Shown in pieces: positions 1-6,253 of a DNA stretch of 6,253 nucleotides. Every line of letters starts with the position of its first letter. Positions within the stretch are counted from its first letter, which is position 1. The stretch comes from Thermoanaerobacterium sp. (GTDB taxonomy: Bacteria > Bacillota > Thermoanaerobacteria > Thermoanaerobacterales > Thermoanaerobacteraceae). The position numbers were made by a program, and so were the translations under genes. The stretch is from positions 1-6,253 of the forward strand of contig JASBVU010000116.1 of assembly GCA_029960905.1 (NCBI GenBank), in the 5' to 3' direction. The notes under the pieces are model-generated. The model saw only the letters and a program-made list of their open reading frames with translations. It was not told the origin of the DNA and searched no databases.

Positions 1-930
1 ATATTTATCATCATCTCTATCAACTGATGTCAGCTTCTCATTTTCCTTGCCTATTTTTATCCTTTCACCACCCTGACCTGTCTTTATAGATATGGCTATT
101 ACAACGATTGTTATGACTAATACCATCAACAGCGAAAAAATAGCCATATTATTTTGCCAGTTTCGCCCTACTCCATACACAATAAATGCTGTTACCATCA
201 ACATAGCGTTAATTATAATAGATGCAAATACGACGAAACCTGACCATATTCTTCTAAACCTTAAGTTCTTTTCCTTTGAAATTTCTGGATCTGAAGGATC
301 TATCTGTTGCTTAGCTAATTCAATCATTTTATATGAAAAAAACATCAAAGCTGTCATAATTGTCTGCACTATGCATATTGAAAACACTGACAAAATTGAC
401 TTGTCTGCAAACGAATCTGCTTCACCGCGAAAATTAAAATGCATAGGTATTCTTTGTGGAATATTAGGATACATATATATCCCTACAGCTAATGTTAAAA
501 TTATTATTGCTGCAGGCAATAAAAACCATAAAGGCGATACAACTATCTTTTCCTTTCTAAAATCTATGTCTACAACTGCTACTTCTTTTTTCCCCTTGCT
601 CCACTCTCTTTTAGATTTCAATGCAGCTATTTCATGGTGGGCTTTCATATACATTGCAAACATTATGATTACTTCAACAAAAATACCACCAACAGCAAAA
701 TTTATATTTCTCATCCTGATGACGACAAGAATCAAAAAGATTAAGCTTACAGTCAAAAAATTTATTATATATGAAACTTTAATCCTTTGAATTTCCTTAT
801 CCTTCAAAAAATCTTTAGGAACATGTACTCCAAATACAATAGTTTTTCGAGTAATAAACGGCGTAATGACGCCTATTACAATTAATATGAGATATGGCAT
901 CAAAAGATTAACAAAATACAATCCATTCAA
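1..930 (-). CDS. DUF1648-family multi-pass membrane protein, 3' end cut by window edge
   Basis: An uninterrupted frame of 310 codons runs from a TTG start to the left edge without a stop, so the C-terminus is missing. The start is chosen because a perfect GGAGGT lies 7 nt upstream; the next in-frame ATG (codon 11, 898-900) has no such site. By eye there are about seven hydrophobic segments, near residues 4-25, 53-71, 77-95, 134-154, 177-199, 231-254 and 262-283. The loop IPMHFNFRGEAD (161-172) just after the fourth segment is the hallmark of DUF1648, the domain shared with the SdpI immunity protein of Bacillus subtilis. The visible end (DRDDDKY) resembles the entry to a DUF5808 tail as I remember it for such proteins, which would mean only some tens of residues are missing. 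It follows the GntR regulator by 12 nt and is probably its main target. It acts in the cytoplasmic membrane. The biochemical function is unknown; a role in envelope stress or toxin immunity is inference from SdpI only. Confidence 0.85.
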   Translation of the reverse strand, partial: MNGLYFVNLLMPYLILIVIGVITPFITRKTIVFGVHVPKDFLKDKEIQRIKVSYIINFLTVSLIFLILVVIRMRNINFAVGGIFVEVIIMFAMYMKAHHEIAALKSKREWSKGKKEVAVVDIDFRKEKIVVSPLWFLLPAAIIILTLAVGIYMYPNIPQRIPMHFNFRGEADSFADKSILSVFSICIVQTIMTALMFFSYKMIELAKQQIDPSDPEISKEKNLRFRRIWSGFVVFASIIINAMLMVTAFIVYGVGRNWQNNMAIFSLLMVLVITIVVIAISIKTGQGGERIKIGKENEKLTSVDRDDDKY

Positions 931-937
931 CTGAAAG

Positions 938-943
938 ACCTCC
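938..943 (-). promoter_or_regulatory. Shine-Dalgarno of the DUF1648 gene, overlapping the gntR stop codon
   Basis: Read on the minus strand this is GGAGGT, 7 nt before the TTG start at 930. Its first G is the last base of the regulator's TAG stop (945-943). Ribosomes ending the regulator therefore finish on the binding site of the next gene, the usual layout for translational coupling. This site decides the TTG start over the later ATG. Confidence 0.85.
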
Positions 944-1323
944 TATTCTTTGTTTTTGAATTTACGCAGTATTTCTTCACATATCGTCAATATTTCATCC
1001 TGCATCATTCCTCTTGAATATGCATTTGCCAATATAGGTTGAAGATCCTTTTTCAATTCTTCAATAAAGTTGTCATCAGCAAAAGCATTTTTAGTTACAA
1101 CATAGCCTTTCCTTCTGTGAACATTTAAAAATCCTTCATCTTTCAAAAGATCGTAAGCCTTTTTCACTGTATGAAGGTTTATGCCAAAATCACTTGCCAA
1201 CTGCCTTATAGACGGCATCTCATCGCCTTCTTTGAGTATGCCTAAAGCTATTCCTTCTATTATTTGATTTTTAATTTGAGTATATATGGGAACATCTGAC
1301 TCAAATTCTATCTTTAACAGCAA
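943..1323 (-). CDS. YtrA-subfamily GntR transcriptional regulator
   Basis: A complete 126-residue protein. Residues about 11-76 form the GntR winged helix-turn-helix: PIYTQIKNQI at the first helix, then PSIRQLASDFGINLHTVKKA (37-56) as the helix-turn-helix, and a wing around HRRKGYVV (69-76). After this only about 50 residues remain, predicted as two helices (about 84-122), too short for a FadR, HutC or MocR effector domain. Small size plus a short helical tail is the signature of the YtrA subfamily, which dimerises through that tail. The start is TTG; an in-frame TGA lies four codons upstream (1335-1333), and no better start exists. YtrA-type proteins usually repress their own operon, often with ABC transporter genes. 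Here the partner is instead a DUF1648 membrane protein, 12 nt downstream. Autorepression is supported by the inverted repeat over its promoter. The ligand or signal cannot be read from the sequence. Confidence 0.93.
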   Translation of the reverse strand: MLLKIEFESDVPIYTQIKNQIIEGIALGILKEGDEMPSIRQLASDFGINLHTVKKAYDLLKDEGFLNVHRRKGYVVTKNAFADDNFIEELKKDLQPILANAYSRGMMQDEILTICEEILRKFKNKE

Positions 1324-1329
1324 TGTCTG

Positions 1330-1340
1330 CCTTCACCTCC
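1330..1340 (-). promoter_or_regulatory. Ribosome binding site of the gntR gene
   Basis: The minus strand reads GGAGGTGAAGG. The GGAGG core ends 12 nt before the TTG start, somewhat long; the second purine run GAAGG is 6 nt away. Together they support initiation at TTG 1323-1321, since the frame is closed by TGA immediately upstream. Confidence 0.7.
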
Positions 1341-1343
1341 ACT

Positions 1344-1380
1344 GTAATATATGTTATATATATAATATAACAAGTATTAC
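1344..1380. promoter_or_regulatory. Imperfect 37-bp inverted repeat, probable GntR/YtrA operator
   Basis: The two arms read GTAATAnnTGTTATAT and its reverse complement, matching at 14 of 16 positions around a 5-bp AT centre. The outer ends are GTAATA...TATTAC, fitting the GT...AC dyad common to GntR-family operators. The repeat covers the -10 box and most of the promoter spacer, so a bound dimer (or two) would block RNA polymerase. It lies directly upstream of a YtrA-type repressor gene, so autoregulation is the natural reading. The centre is AT-only and could be partly fortuitous, but the G/C positions in both arms (GTAATA and TGTT) are also symmetric. Confidence 0.7.
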
Positions 1381-1390
1381 AAAAAGTCAA
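1362..1390 (-). promoter_or_regulatory. Sigma-A type promoter of the gntR-DUF1648 operon
   Basis: On the minus strand TTGACT (1390-1385, 5 of 6 to consensus) is separated by exactly 17 bp from TATTAT (1367-1362, 5 of 6). Transcription would begin around 1350-1356, leaving a leader of about 30 nt before the TTG start. It is the best promoter in the intergenic region and sits just past the terminator of the upstream gene. Confidence 0.75.
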
Positions 1391-1393
1391 TCA

Positions 1394-1406
1394 TATTTGC
1401 CAAATA
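1394..1406. repeat. Perfect 13-bp palindrome upstream of the -35 box
   Basis: TATTTG-C-CAAATA is a perfect inverted repeat with a one-base centre, lying 3 bp upstream of the -35 hexamer of the regulator promoter. It could be a second protein binding site. In DNA this AT-rich a palindrome of this size may also arise by chance, so the assignment is weak. Confidence 0.3.
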
Positions 1407-1410
1407 CGAT

Positions 1411-1447
1411 AAGAAAAATCAGCAGATAGACTTCATCTGCTGATTTT
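1411..1447 (-). terminator. Intrinsic terminator of the cyclic glucan synthase gene
   Basis: The arms 1415-1427 and 1435-1447 are perfect 13-bp reverse complements (core ATCAGCAGAT) around a 7-nt loop. On the minus strand the stem is followed by a U-rich run, reading TTTTTCTT at 1418-1411. The first base of the stem is the last base of the gene's TGA stop (1449-1447), so there is no 3' untranslated spacer. It separates this gene from the regulator operon, whose -35 box begins about 20 bp further on. The opposite strand has only a four-U tail and no gene reads into it. Confidence 0.9.
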
Positions 1448-4400
1448 CATGCTTTGACAGATACTTTCGTTCCCATAACCACAAGAACATGATGGATTTG
1501 CCCGTCATCTTTTAAGATGATTTTGTTATCACCAATTGTATTCCCATCAATAGAGATTTCACGTACACCTCTGTTGACTCTTTCGGGATTTTCTACTTCA
1601 ATTACATACTTCGTGCTATTTTTGTACGTGTACTCTATCTTGTATTTTGCCCAATCTTTTGGAACGCATGGATTGATGATAATCGCATCCCCTTCTTTCC
1701 TAAACCCTAAAATATGCTCGATGCCAACTCTGTACATCCATCCTGACGAACCTGTGTACCAAGTCCAGCCTCCTCGTCCTGTATTTGGCTCTACAGCATA
1801 TACATCGGCTGCCATTACATATGGCTCTACTTTGTACTTGGAGTTTTCTATAGGCGTCCTTGTATGGTTTATAGGATTTATCATAGAGTAAAGCCTATAA
1901 GCCTTGTCGCCATCCCCTATCATTGCATAAGCCATTATAGCCCATATCGCTGCATGTGTGTACTGACCTCCATTTTCTCTTACTCCAGGCACATACCCTT
2001 TGATATAACCTGGATTCAAATCCCCTTTATCAAATGGCGGTGATAGGAGCTTAATTATGGCATTATCGTAGTCAATCAAGTAATTTTCAAGGGCATCAAG
2101 TGCCTCTCTCACTCTATCCCATTTGGCTGCTCCCGAAATTGCAGCCCATGATTGTGCTATCGAATCTATCTTGCACTCGTTATTCTGGCTTGACCCAAGT
2201 GGGATGCCATTATCAAAATAAGCTCTTCTATACCAGCTTCCATCCCATCCATACTCTTCAATCGATTTTATTATATCACTGGCAATCCTTTCATAATTTT
2301 CACTTCTTTCATAGTCATTTTTCTCAATGCATATCTTAGAAAATTTCTTTAGTGTGACATGCATAAACCAACCAAGCCACACACTTTCACCTTTTCCTTT
2401 GTTGCCTACCATATTCATGCCATCATTCCAATCACCTGACCCCATTAGTGGTATTCCATGTTGTCCAAATTTCAGCGAATGTTCTATGGCTCTTATACAG
2501 TGTTCATATACTGTGGCAGTTTCGTCTGATACTTCTGGTTTGCCATACCTTTCATCTTCGTCGTCTTTTAATGGTTCTTCATTTAAAAACGGAATTTGTA
2601 TATCTAGTATTTTTGTATCACCCGTTACAGTAACATAATCCGCTACAGCGTACGGCAACCATAAAAGGTCATCTGAGTATTTCGTACGTATTCCTTTGTC
2701 AGTCACGGGATGCCACCAGTGAAGTACGTCTCCTTCTTTAAACTGATGTGCGCAGGCGTTTAATATTTGAGCTCTCGTAAGCTCTGGCACAACGTACACC
2801 ACATTCATCGTATCTTGTAGTTGGTCTCTAAATCCGTATGCACCACCTGACTGATAAAATGCAGATCTGGCCCATATTCTGCATGATATAGTCTGATACA
2901 ATAGCCAACCATTCAAAAGCAGATCTAAAGATTTGTCAGGTGTCATTACATTTATTGTTCCGACGAAGTTATTCCAGAATGTATCGACGTAACTCAGCGC
3001 TTCTTTCACATTATTAATATTTTTGTAATAACTTACAATGCGTCTAACATCATCTACAGACACGCCAGTTCCCAGTAAAAATGCCAGCTCTTTTTCCTCA
3101 TTTTCTTCTAATTCGACAATGACTTGAATTGTGGCACATGGGCTTAAACTAATTCCTACATTATTCGATAGGGATTCCATTTTTAATGCTTCAGGTCGTT
3201 TAGTGTCAAAATCCGGTCCCAGAAATTCCGACAGACTTCCAGTGTACGATTGAACTTTGACAGATGAGCTTACAAAGGAAATCCTGTCCTTAAAATCTTC
3301 GTTGTACACATTTTTTATTAGGAGCCCATCAATTTCTTCATTCATCTCCGTAACTACATAAGGTGATGTTATGCTTTCTGAAACACCTAATACAGGCTTT
3401 ATAAAGTAATATAGACTTAACCTCCTTTTCTCACCACTTATGTTTTTTAATTTTACAAGCGATATTTTAACGGTATCGTTCATAGGCACAAACTCTAACA
3501 TTTCATGGTTAATCCCCGAACATACGTGCTTAAACAAGGTATGTCCAAATCCATGCTCAACTATATATTGCCCTTTATCTCTTAATGGCTTTGGTGTTAT
3601 CGTCCAATATTCACCTGTTAAATCATCTCTTAAGTACAGAATTTCCCCACCTTCGTCCAGAACAGGGTCGTTTGACCATGGCGTAATTTTATATTCTCTG
3701 CTGTTCTCTGCCCATGTAAAACCACTTCCTGATTCTGAAACTTGAAATCCAAATTTATAGTTAGATACAACATTTATCCAAGGCATAGGGGTCACCTTGT
3801 CGTCATCTAAATTTATCACGTATTTATGTCCATCTAAAGAAAATCCACCATACCCATTGCTGTAATGCAATTGCAGATTCTCTCTAAGTGGAACTGGATA
3901 TGTTTTTTTCATATTGTTTTCATCTATATGAAGCAATTTGGCTTTTTTATTTTTCTCCACCTCATCATATTCAAGTTGCTTTTCAATAGGCATATCAGCA
4001 GTAAGAGATAATTTTGCAACCGTATTTAACAAAATGTAATCTTCTTCCTTTAAACTACCTCTGTTAACTAAAAATACTCCGCCAAACTGCCCCATTATGT
4101 TGTATGCAAAACTTCCATTTATTACGTCTTTGATTTTGTCCCCTAATGCATCAATATATCCACCTTTGTCATTATTTAAAATCACTAAATCTACATATAA
4201 TCCTTTCATCCTCCAATACTCATGAGCCTTAAGAAGCTGCTTTAATACAGGCAATTCCTCTTTTTTGCATATTTCTAAAAGGACTATCGGTATATCTCCG
4301 GATATTCCGTATGCCCACAGTCCAGATTGTCCTTTTTGGTTTTTCAATATTGTATCTTTTTTTGCCATCCTGACAGGGCTTGAAAACAATATATGCGGAA

Positions 4401-6253
4401 GCATCTTTTGGAAAAGCCATAACTCGTCTGATTTAAGGTTTAAGTAATCTAATTCAACTTTACCTCTGGATACTGACATTTCAAATGCTCTTTCCGTTGC
4501 ACCGGCATTTTTGTACTTGTTTGCCAATTTCACAGCTTCCGCCTTTGATTCTGCCACAGCCGTGATGTATACAACTTTCGCAGTCTGATTTGGGTCTAAC
4601 TTAATCCTCTTTCGCAATGACATGATAGGGTCAAGGACAGAACCGTCTGAATTTGATAGTGGCCTGTCTGTTTCTAAAGCGACAGGATTTCTGAGAGTTC
4701 TTCCTCTACCAATGAATTTTGACCTGTCTGTTTCAAACTGCGTATCGCCTACTATCTCACCGCCATCGACGTATACAGCATGAGCAACCCATAAATACGG
4801 CTTCTTTAAATCTCTAGGCCTTCTATTAGCAATTATCATATCGCTGTCGAACAAAATCTCCGTTTTAATAAATAGCTTGTTAAAAGCAGGATGTGCAATG
4901 TCTGCATTAATGTCGCTTAAAACCGGCTCAAAATAGCTTGTAACTTCCAACACCCTATGATGCTCACTGTGATTTTTTAGCGTCACACGCCTTATCTCAA
5001 CATCATCTTCAGGTGATACAATGACCTCTGTTTCTGTATCTATGTTCCCAACTTTCTTAATAAATTTAGCCATATCCTGCTTAAACACAACCCTATATTT
5101 TTCATCTTTTGTAAAAAACGGAGCATAAGTTGTAGACCAAGTGGTATTTGAGTTTACATTTTGGACAAATATAAATGTCCCATAAATTTCATCTAAGCTG
5201 TTTTTCCACCTGGTTATGTTTACTCCTTCCTTTTTGCTGTAGCCTGTTCCTCTATCTGTCAATACAACAGAATAATCTCCGTTTGATAAAATATGCACTT
5301 GAGGAAGGATACCATCCATCTCTTCTATAACCCTTACAGCCTTAACTTCTTCTTTCTTCTGCTCTTCAAATTCCTTTTGAGCTTCTACTTCTTCTTTAAG
5401 AAGCATTGGGCCGTTCGGTACTTTCTCCTGCAACAATATTTCAACAGATTTTATATATGGATCTGAATGAAATCTTTCTTGCATCACATTCTTATTCATA
5501 AAATTGTTTAGAGCAAGCATACTCATACCTAAATGGTGAGACATAAAGCTTTTGACTATAGCATATTTTTTCCCGTAAGGAATTCTCTCCGGTGTAAAGT
5601 CAACGGCCTCATAAAGACCATACTTACCTTCCACGCCAAGTTCTTTCAACCTTTTAATATTTTCAACAACAGATTTCGGATCTACCCTAAGAGCCAGAAT
5701 CGTACCATAAGGCGCTATGACAACATCCCGGGACAATCCTCTTTTAAGTCCAAGCCAAGGAACACCAAAGGCTTTGTACTGATAATTAAGCTTAATATCA
5801 AATGAGTAAAAACCTGACTCAGATATTCCCCACGGAATATCGTATTTCTTTGCATACTTTTTTTGCATCATTACAACAAACTTGTATGTTTGGTCCAAAA
5901 TAGTATTTTTGAAATTTTTCATTATCAAAAGGGGCATAAAATATTCAAACATTGTGCCGGACCATGAAATTAACCCTCTGTGGGCATTTTCTCCTGTCAC
6001 CATCCTTCCCATTCTAAACCAATGCTTTGCATCAACTTCCTTTTTTGCTATGGCTATAAAACTAGCTTGTCTTGCTTCAGAGGCAAATAAATCGTAATAT
6101 GATTTAGTCAATTTTTCATCTTCAATATTGTAACCTATTGAAAAAAGCTGTCTTTTCTCATCAAATAACGGTCTAAACTCTGTTTTCTCTATTAGACTAT
6201 TTAATCTATTTATCAAATTCTCTACTTTTTCTATCAAATGCTTGACATTTTTA
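1447..6253 (-). CDS. ndvB: Cyclic beta-1,2-glucan synthase, C-terminal part (GH189 cyclization + GH94 domains), 5' end outside the window
   Basis: The frame is open from the right edge to TGA at 1449-1447. Numbering from the TTG at 6237 (1596 residues): residues about 45-260 are the 'glycoamylase-like' cyclization domain (GH189), with SEARQASF, SWSGTMFEY, WGISESG, GLKRGL and MSHHLGMS; an acidic/lysine-rich linker spans 279-306; GH94-type beta-sandwich regions lie at about 312-560 and 788-1060, joined by a segment with GQSGLWAYGISGDIP (636-650); the (alpha/alpha)6 GH94 catalytic domain covers about 1100-1510, with YGFRDQLQD, GSGDWNDG (general acid Asp1272), ENGGQYTHA (His1428) and TGSSGWMYR (1495-1503); a beta-rich tail follows. 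Family members are about 2800-2900 residues with an N-terminal membrane/GT84 glucosyltransferase, so roughly the last 55% is present. In the family, GT84 polymerises glucose from UDP-glucose, GH189 closes the ring and GH94 shortens chains by phosphorolysis. No frameshift or missing core motif was seen. A stand-alone 1,2-beta-oligoglucan phosphorylase is unlikely, as it would lack the cyclization domain. Confidence 0.93.
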   Translation of the reverse strand, partial: KNVKHLIEKVENLINRLNSLIEKTEFRPLFDEKRQLFSIGYNIEDEKLTKSYYDLFASEARQASFIAIAKKEVDAKHWFRMGRMVTGENAHRGLISWSGTMFEYFMPLLIMKNFKNTILDQTYKFVVMMQKKYAKKYDIPWGISESGFYSFDIKLNYQYKAFGVPWLGLKRGLSRDVVIAPYGTILALRVDPKSVVENIKRLKELGVEGKYGLYEAVDFTPERIPYGKKYAIVKSFMSHHLGMSMLALNNFMNKNVMQERFHSDPYIKSVEILLQEKVPNGPMLLKEEVEAQKEFEEQKKEEVKAVRVIEEMDGILPQVHILSNGDYSVVLTDRGTGYSKKEGVNITRWKNSLDEIYGTFIFVQNVNSNTTWSTTYAPFFTKDEKYRVVFKQDMAKFIKKVGNIDTETEVIVSPEDDVEIRRVTLKNHSEHHRVLEVTSYFEPVLSDINADIAHPAFNKLFIKTEILFDSDMIIANRRPRDLKKPYLWVAHAVYVDGGEIVGDTQFETDRSKFIGRGRTLRNPVALETDRPLSNSDGSVLDPIMSLRKRIKLDPNQTAKVVYITAVAESKAEAVKLANKYKNAGATERAFEMSVSRGKVELDYLNLKSDELWLFQKMLPHILFSSPVRMAKKDTILKNQKGQSGLWAYGISGDIPIVLLEICKKEELPVLKQLLKAHEYWRMKGLYVDLVILNNDKGGYIDALGDKIKDVINGSFAYNIMGQFGGVFLVNRGSLKEEDYILLNTVAKLSLTADMPIEKQLEYDEVEKNKKAKLLHIDENNMKKTYPVPLRENLQLHYSNGYGGFSLDGHKYVINLDDDKVTPMPWINVVSNYKFGFQVSESGSGFTWAENSREYKITPWSNDPVLDEGGEILYLRDDLTGEYWTITPKPLRDKGQYIVEHGFGHTLFKHVCSGINHEMLEFVPMNDTVKISLVKLKNISGEKRRLSLYYFIKPVLGVSESITSPYVVTEMNEEIDGLLIKNVYNEDFKDRISFVSSSVKVQSYTGSLSEFLGPDFDTKRPEALKMESLSNNVGISLSPCATIQVIVELEENEEKELAFLLGTGVSVDDVRRIVSYYKNINNVKEALSYVDTFWNNFVGTINVMTPDKSLDLLLNGWLLYQTISCRIWARSAFYQSGGAYGFRDQLQDTMNVVYVVPELTRAQILNACAHQFKEGDVLHWWHPVTDKGIRTKYSDDLLWLPYAVADYVTVTGDTKILDIQIPFLNEEPLKDDEDERYGKPEVSDETATVYEHCIRAIEHSLKFGQHGIPLMGSGDWNDGMNMVGNKGKGESVWLGWFMHVTLKKFSKICIEKNDYERSENYERIASDIIKSIEEYGWDGSWYRRAYFDNGIPLGSSQNNECKIDSIAQSWAAISGAAKWDRVREALDALENYLIDYDNAIIKLLSPPFDKGDLNPGYIKGYVPGVRENGGQYTHAAIWAIMAYAMIGDGDKAYRLYSMINPINHTRTPIENSKYKVEPYVMAADVYAVEPNTGRGGWTWYTGSSGWMYRVGIEHILGFRKEGDAIIINPCVPKDWAKYKIEYTYKNSTKYVIEVENPERVNRGVREISIDGNTIGDNKIILKDDGQIHHVLVVMGTKVSVKA

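Noticed and set aside
92..790. 232-codon open frame on the plus strand
   Set aside because: It lies wholly antisense to the DUF1648 gene, whose minus-strand frame has a clear family motif, membrane segments and a strong ribosome binding site. The plus-strand product has no recognisable domain and an atypical composition.
1411..1447. The hairpin as a plus-strand terminator, making it bidirectional
   Set aside because: The stem is symmetric, but the plus-strand tail has only four U residues before CATG and no plus-strand gene reads into it.
4229..4420. 63-codon minus-strand frame inside the glucan synthase
   Set aside because: It is an out-of-frame shadow of the same-strand coding sequence, with no independent start signals.
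1517..6097. Several open frames of 60-124 codons on the plus strand opposite the glucan synthase (e.g. 1517-1891, 2327-2638, 3440-3745, 5533-5805)
   Set aside because: All are antisense to a continuous, domain-rich coding frame; none has a recognisable domain or a convincing ribosome binding site.
6235..6237. TTG as the true start of the cyclic glucan synthase
   Set aside because: The frame stays open through the codons to the window edge (K-N-V-K-H before this TTG), there is no Shine-Dalgarno at a proper distance, and family proteins carry well over a thousand residues before this point.
1..6253. Mobile elements, CRISPR arrays, tRNA or rRNA genes
   Set aside because: I saw no spaced direct repeats, transposase-like frames, terminal inverted repeats or tRNA-like folds; nearly all of the window is accounted for by three minus-strand genes.

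Overview
The window is AT-rich (mid-30s % G+C by eye) and everything real in it lies on the minus strand. Strong GGAGG ribosome binding sites, TTG start codons, sigma-A-type promoter spacing and a YtrA-type GntR regulator point to a low-GC Gram-positive. The protein sequences fit Clostridia, and I lean towards the Thermoanaerobacterales (Thermoanaerobacter/Thermoanaerobacterium-like). That placement is inference from composition and family resemblance, not from a marker gene.

Right part, 1447-6253: one very large reading frame, open at the right edge. It is the C-terminal half or more of a cyclic beta-1,2-glucan synthase (NdvB/ChvB/Cgs type). In protein order the window holds the cyclization ('glycoamylase-like', GH189) domain, a charged linker, two GH94-type beta-sandwich regions, and the (alpha/alpha)6 GH94 phosphorylase-type catalytic domain with its expected motifs. 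The N-terminal membrane/GT84 polymerase part would lie beyond position 6253. The gene ends in a strong intrinsic terminator whose stem starts inside the stop codon.

Left part, 1-1410: a separate two-gene unit read leftward. A good promoter (TTGACT-17-TATTAT) is overlapped by a 37-bp inverted repeat that looks like an autoregulatory operator. It drives a 126-aa YtrA-subfamily GntR repressor. Twelve bases after its stop begins a multi-pass membrane protein of the DUF1648 (SdpI-related) group, which runs off the left edge after 310 codons. The tight spacing, with the downstream Shine-Dalgarno touching the upstream stop codon, indicates a translationally coupled operon.

The two units are probably not co-transcribed: the terminator lies only about 20 bp upstream of the regulator's -35 box. 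The glucan synthase makes and trims cyclic beta-1,2-glucan. The regulator/membrane-protein pair is best read as a small envelope-related module of unknown trigger. No RNA genes, mobile elements, CRISPR arrays or real plus-strand genes were seen.
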